Assembly: GCA_033675265.1 (NCBI GenBank)
Contig: JAUJYZ010001082.1
Location: 115,001 to 179,000 of the forward strand
Length of the DNA stretch: 64,000 nt
Source of the DNA: Actinostola sp. cb2023
Lineage: Eukaryota; Cnidaria; Anthozoa; Actiniaria; Actinostolidae
Reading direction: 5' to 3'
Numbering within the stretch: position 1 is the first letter of the stretch; every line of letters starts with the position of its first letter. The notes beneath the pieces are model-generated. The model was given only the letters and a program-made list of their open reading frames with translations. It made no database searches and had not been told where the DNA came from. Position numbers and translations under genes: made by a program. Shown piece by piece: positions 26,155 to 37,320 of the stretch.

Positions 26155-28212
26155 TTGAACAGTGAATTATTTGAACTTGTACCAGTTGAGTTTTATAATT
26201 CTGTAAAAAATGTTGAGGATAAATCATGTAAGAGAAAAAGGTCAGACGAGACTGAAAATCAAAAGCAGAAAAGGCTTGAAAAAGCTAGAGAGTATAAGAA
26301 AAGAAAACTTTCAGAGGAAACTGAAAAACAAACCAGGTTAGAAGCAAAAAAAGCATATCAAAAGAAAAACATTTCAGAGGAAACTGAAACTGAAAGACAA
26401 ACCAGGTTAGAAGTGCAAAAAGCATATAAAAAGGAAAAGATTTCAAAGGAAACTGAAACTGAAAGACAAACCAGGTTAGAAAGGAAAAAAATCTGCCGTA
26501 AGACAAAAATCTCACAACAAACTGAAATTGAAAAACAAGTACGGCTAGACAAAAATAACAACTGCAAAAAAAGAAAATATTCAGAGGAAAGAAAGACTAG
26601 ACTTGAAAAATCTAGAGAAGAAATAATTATTTCTCAACAATGCCATTTGAGTGAATTTGATACTTTTAAACATGGCAAACTCCATGAACAAACTTGGGCA
26701 AAGTCCAACATTTCAAAATTTCACAACTCTATTGTGTATGTTGTGTGCCAATGTACTGTGTGTCATGAAGCATGGCCATTAAAATCTAAACCAAGGTCAC
26801 CAGACACTTATGTCTGTTCAAGGTGTTCAAGGGATAAGAAAACCCCTAAGAAGTTTTCAGTTCAAAATTCAATGATTCCATCTCCAGTCCCACCTGAACT
26901 ACAGGGTTTGTCTCAAGTTGAAGAAATGTTAATTGCTCGTGCTCTCCCTATCATGAGAGTTTATATTAAACCTGGTGGTCAGAGAGGGTACTCTGGACAT
27001 TGTATCAATTTACCACAAAATGTGAAAGAGCTTGCATCTTCATTGCCAAGGTATCCTAAGGACCTATCTGTGATTATTGTGAAGGTCAAAGGTAGAGACA
27101 ATACTTTTAAAGATGTTAAAGTACAAAGACAAAAAGTGCATGATGCCTTATTGTGGCTCACACAAAATAATCCCCACTATATAGATGTACAAATAAATGA
27201 ACAAGCATTGAATTATTTGCCTGTCAATGATGTACCAGTAGATCTGTTGACTGTTGAGACAGAAGATGATATCTTAGACGAGACTGTTGAGCCTGATCTA
27301 GGTCCACCTACTGATAATTCTACTGAAGACACAGTTTACAATGAATCTACTGATATGAGTAGTTTCTTGCCTGTTGGTGAACACCAGCAACAAGAGCTTG
27401 ATGCTGTTAGAAGTCAGCTTTCAGCAGATGATCCAATGTCATGGCCCTCGGTTGAGGATCAGCCATTAAATGAATATCAAACGTCATGTCTAGCTACTAT
27501 GGCTTTTCCTACACTATTCCCTGATGGTAAAGGGGATCCAACTAATCAAGCATTATTAAGAGATGTACCCCTTCCAGAAAGAATTAAGCATCTTATAAAG
27601 TTTGCTGAAAAATCAGATGGAAAGTGGATATACCGCTTTGCTAGCCATCCCAGATTTGCATACTGGGCTTTTAACATGATTCAGCGAAAAAGAACACTAC
27701 AACAAACTGGGATATTTTTAAAACAAAATCCTGGTGAAGCACATCTAACCATTGATGAGTTGCGTGAAATGGCTGCAAGTAATAATTCAGCTGCATTAAT
27801 GTCTAAAATATCTAGGTATGTTGCTAATATTGCTGGTACAAATGCTTACTGGTATAAGGTCAAAGAAGACCTCAAAGCCATAGTAACAAATGTTGGTACA
27901 CCCACATTCTTTTTTACCTTTTCATCAGCTGATATGCATTGGCCTGAATTACATGCTCTCTTTGAAGAGAACAATAATGGTGATATAAGCACTACTAGCG
28001 AAGAGAGACGTCAGAATGTTATCAACAATCCCCATGTTGTGGATTGGTTTTTCACTCAAAAACTAGAGAGTTTTGTAAAACACTGGCTTTGTGATACTCT
28101 TGATGCCAAATGGCATTGGTATAGATTTGAATACCAAGGTAGAGGTAGTATTCATTGTCACGGTACTGCTAAACTGAACAACGACCCGGCCAGGAATGTG
28201 TCAGCTCACTAA
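26155..28212 (+). CDS. Helitron-like replicase, N-terminal part (Rep HUH motif)
   Basis: The open frame runs from about 26110; no ATG marks a start, because the 5' part was displaced by the PLE. In order: a Lys/Glu-rich coiled region with degenerate repeats [11 protein letters not shown] (to about residue 150), a cysteine cluster [11 protein letters not shown]...CSRCS (~200-230), a DUF6570-like region, a Helitron-like N region, then [16 protein letters not shown] and the Rep motif [11 protein letters not shown] with the metal-binding His-x-His. The rolling-circle nuclease would nick and join single strands. The frame ends [16 protein letters not shown], where the continuation is one frame over: a 4-base excess near 28186-28194 best explains it. 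Codon usage is AT-rich, unlike the GC-richer BEL/Pao element. Confidence 0.88.
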   Translation: MNSELFELVPVEFYNSVKNVEDKSCKRKRSDETENQKQKRLEKAREYKKRKLSEETEKQTRLEAKKAYQKKNISEETETERQTRLEVQKAYKKEKISKETETERQTRLERKKICRKTKISQQTEIEKQVRLDKNNNCKKRKYSEERKTRLEKSREEIIISQQCHLSEFDTFKHGKLHEQTWAKSNISKFHNSIVYVVCQCTVCHEAWPLKSKPRSPDTYVCSRCSRDKKTPKKFSVQNSMIPSPVPPELQGLSQVEEMLIARALPIMRVYIKPGGQRGYSGHCINLPQNVKELASSLPRYPKDLSVIIVKVKGRDNTFKDVKVQRQKVHDALLWLTQNNPHYIDVQINEQALNYLPVNDVPVDLLTVETEDDILDETVEPDLGPPTDNSTEDTVYNESTDMSSFLPVGEHQQQELDAVRSQLSADDPMSWPSVEDQPLNEYQTSCLATMAFPTLFPDGKGDPTNQALLRDVPLPERIKHLIKFAEKSDGKWIYRFASHPRFAYWAFNMIQRKRTLQQTGIFLKQNPGEAHLTIDELREMAASNNSAALMSKISRYVANIAGTNAYWYKVKEDLKAIVTNVGTPTFFFTFSSADMHWPELHALFEENNNGDISTTSEERRQNVINNPHVVDWFFTQKLESFVKHWLCDTLDAKWHWYRFEYQGRGSIHCHGTAKLNNDPARNVSAH

Positions 28213-31072
28213 GACTGCTTTGAAAGGTTTCTTAGCTCAGAAGTATAAAGATGAGCATGATGTTGAAGATACATCAGAGTTAGACCAGGATATTGAAGCT
28301 GGTAATAAAGCTGCTAACACAGCCTGTCAGTATGTTGATTGGTTATTATCAACTGTAAACCCAAACCCACCAGATGAAGACATGTGGATTAGACCACAAG
28401 TACATCCATGTCAGAAACATTACAAAGACATCCCTGATTGGGATGTAGATTCTGATTATGCAGATCTTTTAAACATGGTTCAACGGCATACTCGCTGTAG
28501 TACTAGCTATTGCCTGAGAAAGAAACATAATGAATCTGACTTGACATGCAGATTTCATTTTCCATTTGATCACTGTTCACAGACAAAACTAGAATTTGAA
28601 AAACTTCATAGTAAGAATGATGAAATACAATATAGAGCAAAGATTGTTACTAAGAGAAATGACTCTAGGTTAAATAATAACCAACAGCTTCAACTACAAG
28701 GCTGGAGAGCCAACTGTGATATACAAGTAGTCATTGATCACTATGCTTGTGTTGAATATCTTACTAAGTATGCTGCAAAAGGTGAACCAAGATCACCATT
28801 GCTAAAACAAGCATTTAATTCTATTGTTCAAAATGCCAACAATACCAGTGATCCACACAAGGCTATAAAGAAGGTAGTTATGAAAACCCTTGGTGAAAGA
28901 GATTATGCTGCACAAGAGACAATGCATCATTTACTGTCACTCAAACTACATAGTTCATCATTTAATGTTATTCCTGTCAGTCTTAATGGCTCACGTCGAG
29001 TAAACACTAATATATCAGAAGACAATGGTGATACTTGCACTGGCAATTCACTACTTGATGTTTACGCCAACCGTGAACAGTATGATAGTTCACCTAATAT
29101 TGTGAATTTGAATTTTGTTAAGTTTGCAACGAAATTTAAAGTTGTCAATAGAAAATTAACAGAGCTGCCAGCTAATGTAATTCCAAGGATATTTCCAACC
29201 TACTCGCCTAATCCCAAAGGGCCAAATTTTATGCTCTATTGTAAATACCAACTTTTGAGGTATAAACCCTGGAAAATAACTCAAGATAATGCATGGGGTG
29301 ATCAGGAACCTTCTGATGAAATCTTTGTTACTTGCTGGCATGAATTTTTGCAAACACCATATGCAGAAGCCAATGTACCTGACTGGTTTGATAAACTTCA
29401 AGATGTTATTCAAAATCAAGAAGAACCAGACAGTGAACCTGTTGAGTCAGAGAGTACTAACACACGTGAAGAATGGATGATAATATCAGACCTTCACACG
29501 CCATTTGAAAATTCCGATCAAAGTTCAATGTCAACACATGATTGGCACCAAGACAGAGTCAGATACACTGACCAAGAAATTGGTGAAATGCCTACATGGA
29601 TTAAAACCAAAAGAGAGCAAGCTAGTGGTATCACTCATCAAGACTATCAAGTTGTAGATATCAATAGTTTTAGTGAAATGCAAAAACTTGCATATAATAT
29701 TGTGAATAATCACTCGCATGATACATCTGTTGAGAAAGACACACTATGTCTTATTATCATAGGAGTAGCTGGTACAGGCAAAAGCTACCTCATTAATGCT
29801 TTACGCAACCTCTTACAAAATAGATGTGCAGTTTCTGCCACAACAGGTAAAGCGTCTTATAATATCAAAGGTGTTACAATTCATTCTTTGCTGAAATTAC
29901 CAGTGGGACCAAGAGGTAACAAAGATCTTACAGGTCAAACCTTATGTAGACTACAAGAGAGTCTCAATGGTATAGAATATATTCTCATAGATGAATATTC
30001 AATGCTTGGCCAAACCACATTTGGATGGATAGATAAGCGTTGCAAGCAAGCAACAGGATGCTATGACAAAGTTCTTGGAGGAAAATCCTTGATATTGATT
30101 GGTGATCCAGGTCAGTTACCACCTGTAGCAGATAAAGCACTCTATCATGCTAAACCGTCAAATGCTATTGGAGAACAAGGTTATCAGACATACAGAATGT
30201 TTGACAAAGTGGTTAAGCTTACTGTTAATCAAAGAGTTCAGGGTATGTCTACAGAACAAGAACAGTTCAGAAATTTGCTTTTAAGGCTGCGAAAAGGTGA
30301 TTCAACACATGAAGACTGGCAGTTGTTGTTGACTCGTCAACCATCTAATATTGTAGATTTGTCTCAATTTGATGATGCAACTAGACTGTTTTACAGCAAT
30401 GATGAAGTTGGAACATATAATCATGAACAACTCACCAAACTACAACAACCTGTTGCTAATATCAATGCACGTCATTCATCTGCTATGGCAAAAAAGATGA
30501 CTTCTGAGGACATGTCAGGTCTACAGCCAACAATTTTCCTAGCAAAGGGTGCCAAAGTAATGCTGACAATGAATCTCTGGGCAAGTGTTGGTCTATGTAA
30601 TGGAGCTACTGGAACAATCCTTGACTTTATCTATGAGAGTAATCACCAACCACCTGATCTACCTATAGCTGTGATTGTTCACTTTGATGACTACAGAGGC
30701 CCTTCTATCAGTGATACATTACCACGCTGTGTACCAATATGTCCAGTTACTGTCTCAGCTCAGTCATCAGATGGCTTTCATGAAAGGCAGCAGGTACCTC
30801 TAAGACTTGCCTATGCTCTTACTATCCACAAGAGTCAAGGTCTAACTATGTCTAAAGCCTGGATAGACATTGGTAAATCAGAGAGAACTCCTGGCGTGTC
30901 CTATGTTGCTATTAGTAGAGTCAAAACACTCTCATCTTGTGTTATTGAACCAATGACATTTGAAAGGTTGACCAGTTTGAAATCTTCTACAACTTTACAG
31001 TACAGACTAGATGAAGAAGCTAGACTAGATAACACAGCACAAGCAACGTTCAGTGCTTTTCATCAGGCATAA
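28196..31072 (+). CDS. Helitron-like replicase, Rep tyrosines and PIF1 helicase
   Basis: It continues the preceding protein after the frameshift ([16 protein letters not shown]). The Rep tyrosine motif is [14 protein letters not shown] (about 28745-28785). The PIF1/RecD-type SF1 helicase follows: Walker [11 protein letters not shown] (29764), Walker B LIDEYSM (29985), motif [20 protein letters not shown], a [12 protein letters not shown] segment, IHKSQGLT and VAISRVKT near the C-terminus. All helicase motifs look intact over 958 codons, so the copy decayed only recently apart from the single frameshift. The helicase unwinds donor DNA during rolling-circle-type transposition. Confidence 0.92.
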   Translation: MCQLTKTALKGFLAQKYKDEHDVEDTSELDQDIEAGNKAANTACQYVDWLLSTVNPNPPDEDMWIRPQVHPCQKHYKDIPDWDVDSDYADLLNMVQRHTRCSTSYCLRKKHNESDLTCRFHFPFDHCSQTKLEFEKLHSKNDEIQYRAKIVTKRNDSRLNNNQQLQLQGWRANCDIQVVIDHYACVEYLTKYAAKGEPRSPLLKQAFNSIVQNANNTSDPHKAIKKVVMKTLGERDYAAQETMHHLLSLKLHSSSFNVIPVSLNGSRRVNTNISEDNGDTCTGNSLLDVYANREQYDSSPNIVNLNFVKFATKFKVVNRKLTELPANVIPRIFPTYSPNPKGPNFMLYCKYQLLRYKPWKITQDNAWGDQEPSDEIFVTCWHEFLQTPYAEANVPDWFDKLQDVIQNQEEPDSEPVESESTNTREEWMIISDLHTPFENSDQSSMSTHDWHQDRVRYTDQEIGEMPTWIKTKREQASGITHQDYQVVDINSFSEMQKLAYNIVNNHSHDTSVEKDTLCLIIIGVAGTGKSYLINALRNLLQNRCAVSATTGKASYNIKGVTIHSLLKLPVGPRGNKDLTGQTLCRLQESLNGIEYILIDEYSMLGQTTFGWIDKRCKQATGCYDKVLGGKSLILIGDPGQLPPVADKALYHAKPSNAIGEQGYQTYRMFDKVVKLTVNQRVQGMSTEQEQFRNLLLRLRKGDSTHEDWQLLLTRQPSNIVDLSQFDDATRLFYSNDEVGTYNHEQLTKLQQPVANINARHSSAMAKKMTSEDMSGLQPTIFLAKGAKVMLTMNLWASVGLCNGATGTILDFIYESNHQPPDLPIAVIVHFDDYRGPSISDTLPRCVPICPVTVSAQSSDGFHERQQVPLRLAYALTIHKSQGLTMSKAWIDIGKSERTPGVSYVAISRVKTLSSCVIEPMTFERLTSLKSSTTLQYRLDEEARLDNTAQATFSAFHQA

Positions 31073-32944
31073 AACGAAATTCATTTGATAGTTATATAAA
31101 GGGAATTAATACATTCATTCCAGTTATTAGAATGGTGATACAAATCACTATTATATTGTTACTCATTTGTAATATCTTCATTTTTAGGTAAGTAGGGTTT
31201 TTTCACTATCTTTTTCTGTCTTAAGATTATAATTATTGCTTAACTCACACTTTGTAACTTTTTTTATATTATATTTGTTCACAGATAACACAAATACAAA
31301 GAAACAATAATTTGGATTCACTAATGAAATATGGACTTGGACTGAACTACCCATCCTGGTATACTTCATCAATTGCTTGCTTTCAATCAGCTGTTAAAAC
31401 TCCTTGAATCTCATTATTTGCTTCAAATGACGGGCAAACACTGCCCTCCATGTGCTATCAAGCAGAGAGTATTCTATTGAAAAGGTGCAATTCAGCTGAT
31501 AAAAATTCCTCACGAGACCGGAAGTGACGTCTAATGAAATCAAGCAATACATCTACCTGGTATCTTTCAAGCATTATATTTGAACACTTTGAAGCATGGA
31601 GCACAGGAAACTTGTCAAGGATTGATAAATCATCACTTACAAGGACAAAACCTATTTATTGGACTCAGTCGATCTTCAATACTGCTTAATACCGTTATGT
31701 GAAACTGCTTTATTGATTGGCTACAAAGCCATCATTTAACTGCTGAAAACATTACCCTCTGGCATAAATTTCCCATAATATATGCTGACAGGATTACTGT
31801 TTCATTATAATGGCTTTGCCTCAATGTAAACAGAAAATATCACACACTGGATCAAGACTGATCTACATGTACTTGGTTTTTTTTGGTGAAGAGGAGTTTT
31901 GAGTTATCTACTTCTGTCAGACTACAATGTATTCATGACTTGTTCAAATCTCTATGACTTTTTAATATCCCAGAACACTACAACATACATACATCTACTA
32001 CTCTATGAATCAAAACTATAAATATTATTTACTGGATTCAACGCAACATTATCTTCTACAAGACAGTGTACTATGAGGCTTCAACATCTTTCCTGACATC
32101 TGCCAGTAAATAACAATTCTCTATTTCATTGAATCCATATTTGTATTAATTACTGCATATCGTCAGTACAAACTTTATGCAATGGTGAGAATAAAAGTGA
32201 TCACTGACTGCTGAAAGTCTAAGAATAGCTGTCTGTCTATGACCAGATTGTTATCGTGTTAGCATCTTAAGCAACACCATACTGCATTTAATTTTTATTT
32301 TTATTTTTACCAGTTAATGCGCCACGCTAACAAGGAACAAACCCTGTGACATGTACATCAAATATATGCATTAAAAGCTACATGTACGGCAGTGCACAAC
32401 TCGCAGCACCTCACTTTCTACCAGAAACGACTAGTTTACTAATATTTATATTGCGCAGTTTCTCTGTTCTGTATGAGCGATATCAGTCGAATTTTATGAA
32501 GAATTTCATCCATTCCTTGAAGTTTTCCCTCGCAAAGAGTAATTATAATATTATTCTAAAGTTTGAACAGCTCCGGGAAGCCGGATGTTTTTGTTAATTT
32601 GAGTACGGGCTTTGGAAAGTCCCTGATTTATTCTTTATTAATCTGCACGCGCTGTCAGCCATTTCATTCCATTTTATTTTGACAGCTTCACGTGATATAA
32701 ACATATCACTGGCCATATTACATTTGCGGGCTCTGAAAATAGACAAAATCGGCTGACTGGCGCAATGTTTACATTCTTTAACCCAATTCAAAACTTTTGC
32801 AAACAACATTTCCATCGATTTCCATATCAATGCTGTTGAAATGTCTATTGAATTCGAAATCACAACAGACAAAGAACCGTATTCCCAAAAGTTCTGAAAT
32901 GGGTCAAAGAATGTAAACATTGTGTTAGTCGATTTGGTCTATTC
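31073..32944. other. non-coding 3' part of the 8.6-kb element
   Basis: No coding sequence recognised; short frames at 32346-32597 and 32594-32920 have no family features. A Helitron 3' terminus (hairpin plus CTRR) could lie here but was not located with confidence. The dispersed repeat H copy is at 31440-31550. Confidence 0.4.
31440..31550 (+). repeat. dispersed repeat H, copy 2
   Basis: CCATGTGCTATCAAGCAGAG ... ATTCTATTGAAAA ... GAGACCGgAAgTGACGTC is shared with receptor intron 6 at 21060-21180. Confidence 0.65.
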
Positions 32945-33018
32945 AGCTCCGATCTGATTGGCTGCTAAGCTGCCATTAGCCTGCGAATACAGCGTAAAAA
33001 AGCGGCTGTATTCGCAGG

Positions 33019-33114
33019 CTAAGCTGCCATGCGCATGCAAGTTATACTGGACTCTCTTTCCTCCGCGACTTCAGCTTGTCGGAGCGGATAGAAAGTGAGT
33101 CCGGGACTGGACTA
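33019..33114 (-). repeat. right TIR of the 8.6-kb element
   Basis: Reverse complement of the left TIR with two indels. On its inner side (about 32965-33030) lies a ~50-bp perfect mini-hairpin, TTAGCCTGCGAATACAGC / GCTGTATTCGCAGGCTAA, flanked by repeated TAAGCTGCCAT. Confidence 0.85.
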
Positions 33115-33189
33115 TAGATTTTTATGTTCACATTGCTATTGTATTTGATATGTTTGGGTGCTTTAGTTGTTATTGTTGAATTTATGTGA

Positions 33190-34556
33190 GTGAATAAAAG
33201 AGACGAGCGCCGTGTCAACTTTTGTTCTTCAAAGGATGAACGATTACAAGAAGACTTGTTATGTGCAAATTCACTAGATGTCATCTTGCTCTTATGGAAG
33301 AAACGAGACAAACGCTGTGTCAACTTTTATTCTTCAAAGGATGAACGATTGCAAGAAGACTTGTTATGTGCAAATTCACTAGATGTCATCTTGCTCTTAT
33401 GGAAGAAACGAGACAAACGCTGTGTCAACTTTTATTCTTCAAAGGATGAACGATAGCAAGAAGACTTGTTATGTGCAAATTCACTAGATGTCATCTTGCT
33501 CTTATGGAAGAAACGAGACAAACGCTGTGTCAACTTTTGTACTTCAAAGGATGAATGATTGCAAGAAGACTTGTTATGTGCAAATTCACTAGATGTCATC
33601 TTGCTCTTATGGAAGAAACGAGACAAACGCTGTGTCAAACGCTGTGTCAACGACTTTTGTTATGTTCAACTTTTTGTTCTTCAAGGGATGAACGATTGTT
33701 ATGTGCAAATTCAATGACAAAGACGAAGACTTGTTATGTGCAAATTCACTGGATGTCATCTTGCTCTTATGGAAGAAACGAGACAAACGCTGTGTCAACT
33801 TTTATTCTTCAAAGGATGAACGATAGCAAGAAGACTTGTTATGTGCAAATTCACTAGATGTCATCTTGCTCTTATGGAAGAAACGAGACAAACGCTGTGT
33901 CAACTTTTATTCTTCAAAGGATGAACGATTACAAGAAGACTTGTTATGTGCAAATTCACTAGATGTCATCTTGCTCTTATGGAAGAAACGAGACAAACGC
34001 TGTGTCAACTTTTATTCTTCAAAGGATGAACGATAGCAAGAAGACTTGTTATGTGCAAATTCACTAGATGTCATCTTGCTCTTATGGAAGAAACGAGACA
34101 AACGCTGTGTCAACTTTTATTCTTCAAAGGATGAACGATTGCAAGAAGACTTGTTATGTGCAAATTCACTAGATGTCATCTTGCTCTTATGGAAGAAACG
34201 AGACAAACGCTGTGTCAACTTTTATTCTTCAAAGGATGAACGATTGCAAGAAGACTTGTTATGTGCAAATTCACTAGATGTCATCTTGCTCTTATGGAAG
34301 AAACGAGACAAACGCTGTGTCAACTTTTATTCTTCAAAGGATGAACGATTGCAAGAAGACTTGTTATGTGCAAATTCACTAGATGTCATCTTGCTCTTAT
34401 GGAAGAAACGAGACAAACGCTGTGTCAACTTTTATTCTTCAAAGGATGAACGATTGCAAGAAGACTTGTTATGTGCAAATTCACTAGATGTCATCTTGCT
34501 CTTATGGAAGAAACGAGACAAACGCTGTGTCAACTTTTGTTCTTCAAGGGTTGAAC
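33190..34556. repeat. 105-bp minisatellite, about 13 copies
   Basis: The unit contains GACTTGTTATGTGCAAATTC, ACTAGATGTCATCTTGCTCT and AACGCTGTGTCAACTTTTAT. It encodes a 35-residue open unit on the + strand, but units with CGATAGCAAG put TAG stops in that frame, and one stretch (33640-33735) is scrambled. The array starts about 65 bp after the 9-bp flank of the TIR element. Judged non-coding. Confidence 0.93.
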
Positions 34557-34635
34557 GATATCTCGCAATCTGATTGACTCTCAGCCGTTGTCAATCAGAG
34601 TACAGACAACTTAAAACCATCTTCAATTTGTTAAT
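34556..34635 (+). repeat. dispersed repeat E fragment
   Basis: TCTCGCAATCTGATTG, CAGCCGTTGTCAATCAGAGT and AACCATCTTCAATTTGTTA match parts of the repeats at 58.7-59.2 and 61.7-62.0 kb. Confidence 0.6.
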
Positions 34636-34754
34636 GTTATGTGCAAATTCACTAGTTTCAGGTTGCTCCTTTATGTTTGTATGTGTTTGTATTTATTTAT
34701 TCTCTCCATGTTTTTCATTTATACAGGACGATGCTTGCTTTTATAACGCCTTTG

Positions 34755-34870
34755 CATTACATACATACATACAGTTTATTTTGACACGGTAAAATCATCA
34801 CCGGTCATCAGTAACATAACAATATAAGTTGATATACAAATAAATAATATAAATTGTTGGTTGTTTGGGA
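34755..34870 (-). repeat. LINE 3' end, inverted
   Basis: CATACATACATACAGTTTAT and GACACGGTAAAATCATC are the complement of the LINE end near 36250 (GATGATTTTACCGTGT followed by TATG repeats), so this is another copy on the other strand. Confidence 0.5.
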
Positions 34871-34944
34871 CGCAAAACTCCGATCCGCGACTTTATTTAT
34901 CCAAGACATTAACACTGATCGAGATCACTAATGTCATCAGAGAA

Positions 34945-35335
34945 ATCTGTTTTAGATCAGTTGTTTATTATTCCATCAGCTGCTTTCATTGTTTTAGATC
35001 AGTTGTTTATTATTCCATCATCTGCTTTCATTGTTTTAGATCAGTTGTTTATTATTCCATCAACTGCTTTCATTGTTTTAGATCAGTTGTTTATTATTCC
35101 ATCAACTGCTTTCATTGTTTTAGATCAGTTGTTTATTATTCCATCATCTGCTTTCATTGTTTTAGATCAGTTGTTTATATATTCCATCATCTGCTTTCAT
35201 TGTTTTAGATCAGTTGTTTATTATTCCATCATCTGCTTTCATTGTTTTAGATCAGTTGTTTATTATTCCATCAACTGCTTTCATTGTTTTAGATCAGTTG
35301 TTTATTATTCCATCATCTGCTTTCATTGACAATGG
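34945..35335. repeat. 42-bp minisatellite, about 9 copies
   Basis: The unit is GTTTTAGATCAGTTGTTTAT followed by TATTCCATCATCTGCTTTCA, with CATCA/CATCT variants. It is open in two frames because 42 is a multiple of 3. Confidence 0.93.
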
Positions 35336-35447
35336 ATAAAAAAAATAACGAAGTTTGTTAGCGTCCGCCGTCCTCATGGGTCCGCGATATTCAACTCATC
35401 TCGTTCGAGTTTTCCAAGCGTTATAAAGTGGTTTTCGTGTAAACCTG

Positions 35448-35628
35448 CTGCCTCGAACCCAGTCGCTTCTTCGGAGGGGAATTAAGGGACGAGAAAGCAC
35501 AAAGGATCACGGGAAGGGATCCCCTCTAATCCCTTCCCATGGCTTTGCTCCCCAGTTCTTTTCGTTTTCTCGTCCCCCCTCCCCCTCCCCTTCCCCTCCG
35601 AAGAAGCGACTGGGTTCGAGGCAGGTAA
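35448..35628. repeat. foldback hairpin
   Basis: CTGCCTCGAACCCAGTCGCT at the left and AGCGACTGGGTTCGAGGCAG at the right, with GAAGGGATCCCCTC / GGGAAGGG-type arms between. Confidence 0.75.
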
Positions 35629-35634
35629 ACCTGT

Positions 35635-35980
35635 AAACCTGGGGTAAGGTCACCCTAGCCGTGGGGGGAGGGTACTCTCCTATATAAGCTATACAGGTAT
35701 GTGCCGCCCGGTCGAGTATGGTTTTCGAGCTTCTCAGGTCTGGGTAGGGCATATGTTTTGCCCATTTGCACTGGGATAGTGTAGGGTATGTTTTTTGACA
35801 GCGAACCAAGTTTTCATCCTCTTTTTTAATGTTTATAAATGATCGTAGCGGCAAAATAAAAATTCTTGGTCAAGAACTTTCAATTTTAGTCTGTGATGGG
35901 GTATTGACTTTCAAGCTTGGGTCTGGGATAGGGTACGGAAAATTTCCGTTTTTAGGTCTGACATAGGGTAAGGTTTTTGG
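35635..35980. repeat. dispersed GGGTACTCTCCTATATA-type repeat
   Basis: GGGAGGGTACTCTCCTATAT, GTATGTGCCGCCCGGTCGAG and repeated 'gggtatg/gggtaagg' words resemble the unit at 57.5 kb. Repeats of this kind are familiar from anthozoan genomes (from memory). Confidence 0.5.
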
Positions 35981-35989
35981 GATCATGGC

Positions 35990-36308
35990 GGCACACAAAA
36001 AGTAACGCTTGTGTTTAAGTCCATCCATGAATTAGCCCCACAATACTTACAAGACCTCTTTACTCTTCGCCACACCATTGACTTACCACAAAGTATCAGG
36101 TCAATCAGCTCGCTTGGTCAATTCAAGAGAGAAATTAACGGAATTTTATGATCATTTAATTCCCACACGGCAATCATGTAAAACAGTAACATATCAGATG
36201 TAACTTATTTTTTAATATTTTAGATAACCATTGTATTGTATTTATACTGATGATTTTACCGTGTTTATAAATAAACTTTATGTATGTATGTATGTATGTA
36301 TGTATGTA
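35990..36308 (+). mobile_element. LINE 3' fragment with (TATG)n tail
   Basis: The + frame reads KVTLVFKSIHELAPQYLQDL then FTLRHTIDLPQSIR, the conserved C-terminal segment of L2/CR1-type reverse-transcriptase proteins, followed by FKREINGIL. The 3' end is TAAATAAACTTTATGTATG with repeated TATG. Strongly 5'-truncated. Confidence 0.65.
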
Positions 36309-36559
36309 CACCCCTACCTAAAAAATGACCGAGGAACTAGTAGTGCTAGTGCAAGAGGCCCGTTGGGGGTCCTGACTGTCTTGCCGGCAAAACTGTAGTA
36401 CGGAAATTATGCGTAGCGTAATTATTCAGATCATTTTAATAATCTTTTATTTATTCAGCAGATAAGCTGCACATCCCTCACTTTGAAAGACTATTGTAGG
36501 TGACTGGAAGGTGCGGCTTATCTGTGGGTAATTATTGGTGCTTGATCTGGGAATTTCAC

Positions 36560-36740
36560 AGTCAGAGATGAAGATATCTGGCTGGTGTAAACCCAATCAT
36601 CCTGCAAGCTTCGTAGCTTCAAAACTGTTTTTCAAACGTTTATTTCAAACAGTCAGAGATGAATTACGAAGAGATCTGGCTGTTGTAAGCCCAATCATAT
36701 TGCAAGCTTTATAGCTTCAAAATTGTTTTTGAAACGTCTT
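36560..36740. repeat. tandem duplication, ~95-bp unit
   Basis: CAGTCAGAGATGAA, GATCTGGCTGTTGTAAGCCC / GATATCTGGCTGGTGTAAAC and TAGCTTCAAAAnTGTTTTT occur twice. Confidence 0.7.
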
Positions 36741-36919
36741 AAATGCAGAGTACTGGATATGAATATCGTCCTCCAGCCTATCAGTTTAGCAACGTCTTTG
36801 ATTTCGCTTGTCACGTGCCCATCCTGCTTTCTGAAAAGATTGCACCACAGTTCATCGCTATAACAAATAGAACGAAGTCGCTTACTCGTCTGAAGAAAGA
36901 GAAAGACGAAATAAAAGTC

Positions 36920-37320
36920 AGATGCTTAGTGCGATTTCTTCTCTTTCTTTCTTCCTTTATCGCTTTCTTTTTTCTTTCTATTTGCTTCCTTTCTTTCCTT
37001 TAATTTCTTTCTTCAGATTTCTGTGTTTTTTTATTCCTTTCTTTTCTCTTTTTCGTTTCTTTCTTCAGATTTCTTTCTTTCTTTCTTTCAATTTCTTTCT
37101 TTAGCTTTATTCTTTTCTTTCTGTCTTACTTTCCTCATTCTTTCTTTCTTTTCTTCTTTTTTTTTTTTTTTTTTCTTTCTTTTTTCTTTCTCTTTCTGTC
37201 ATTTCTTTTTTCTTTCTTTTTCTTTCTTTCTTTTTGCTTTCTATTTATTTTTCTTTCATTTTTCTTTCTTTTTCTTTCTTTCTTCAGGTTTCTTTCATTC
37301 CTAATTTCTTTTCCTTCTTC
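36920..37320. repeat. TTTC-rich low-complexity tract
   Basis: Dominated by TTTC/TTCT repeats with a T run near 37155-37175. Open frames across it (Phe/Ser-rich or Lys/Arg-rich) are artefacts. Confidence 0.9.

Larger units (their letters stand above)
24504..33114 (+). mobile_element. 8.6-kb TIR element carrying Helitron-type Rep-helicase
   Basis: Both ends are inverted copies over about 96 bp, starting TAGTCCAGTCCCGGACTCAC. Identical 9-bp flanks TAGATTTTT stand at 24495-24503 and 33115-33123. Inside, all on the + strand, are a cysteine-protease-like frame (24945-25517), a PLE insertion (about 25490-26109) and the Rep-helicase frames (26110-31072). Long TIRs with a 9-bp duplication are typical of Mutator-like elements, while Helitrons make no target duplication. 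It is therefore either a Helitron nested in a Mutator-like element or a single element of unusual composition. Confidence 0.75.

Noticed and set aside
33190..34573. 35-residue repeat protein
   Set aside because: TAG stops in several units, scrambled centre and no start; best read as a 105-bp minisatellite.
34861..35329. 14-residue repeat frames
   Set aside because: 42-bp minisatellite that is open in two frames at once.
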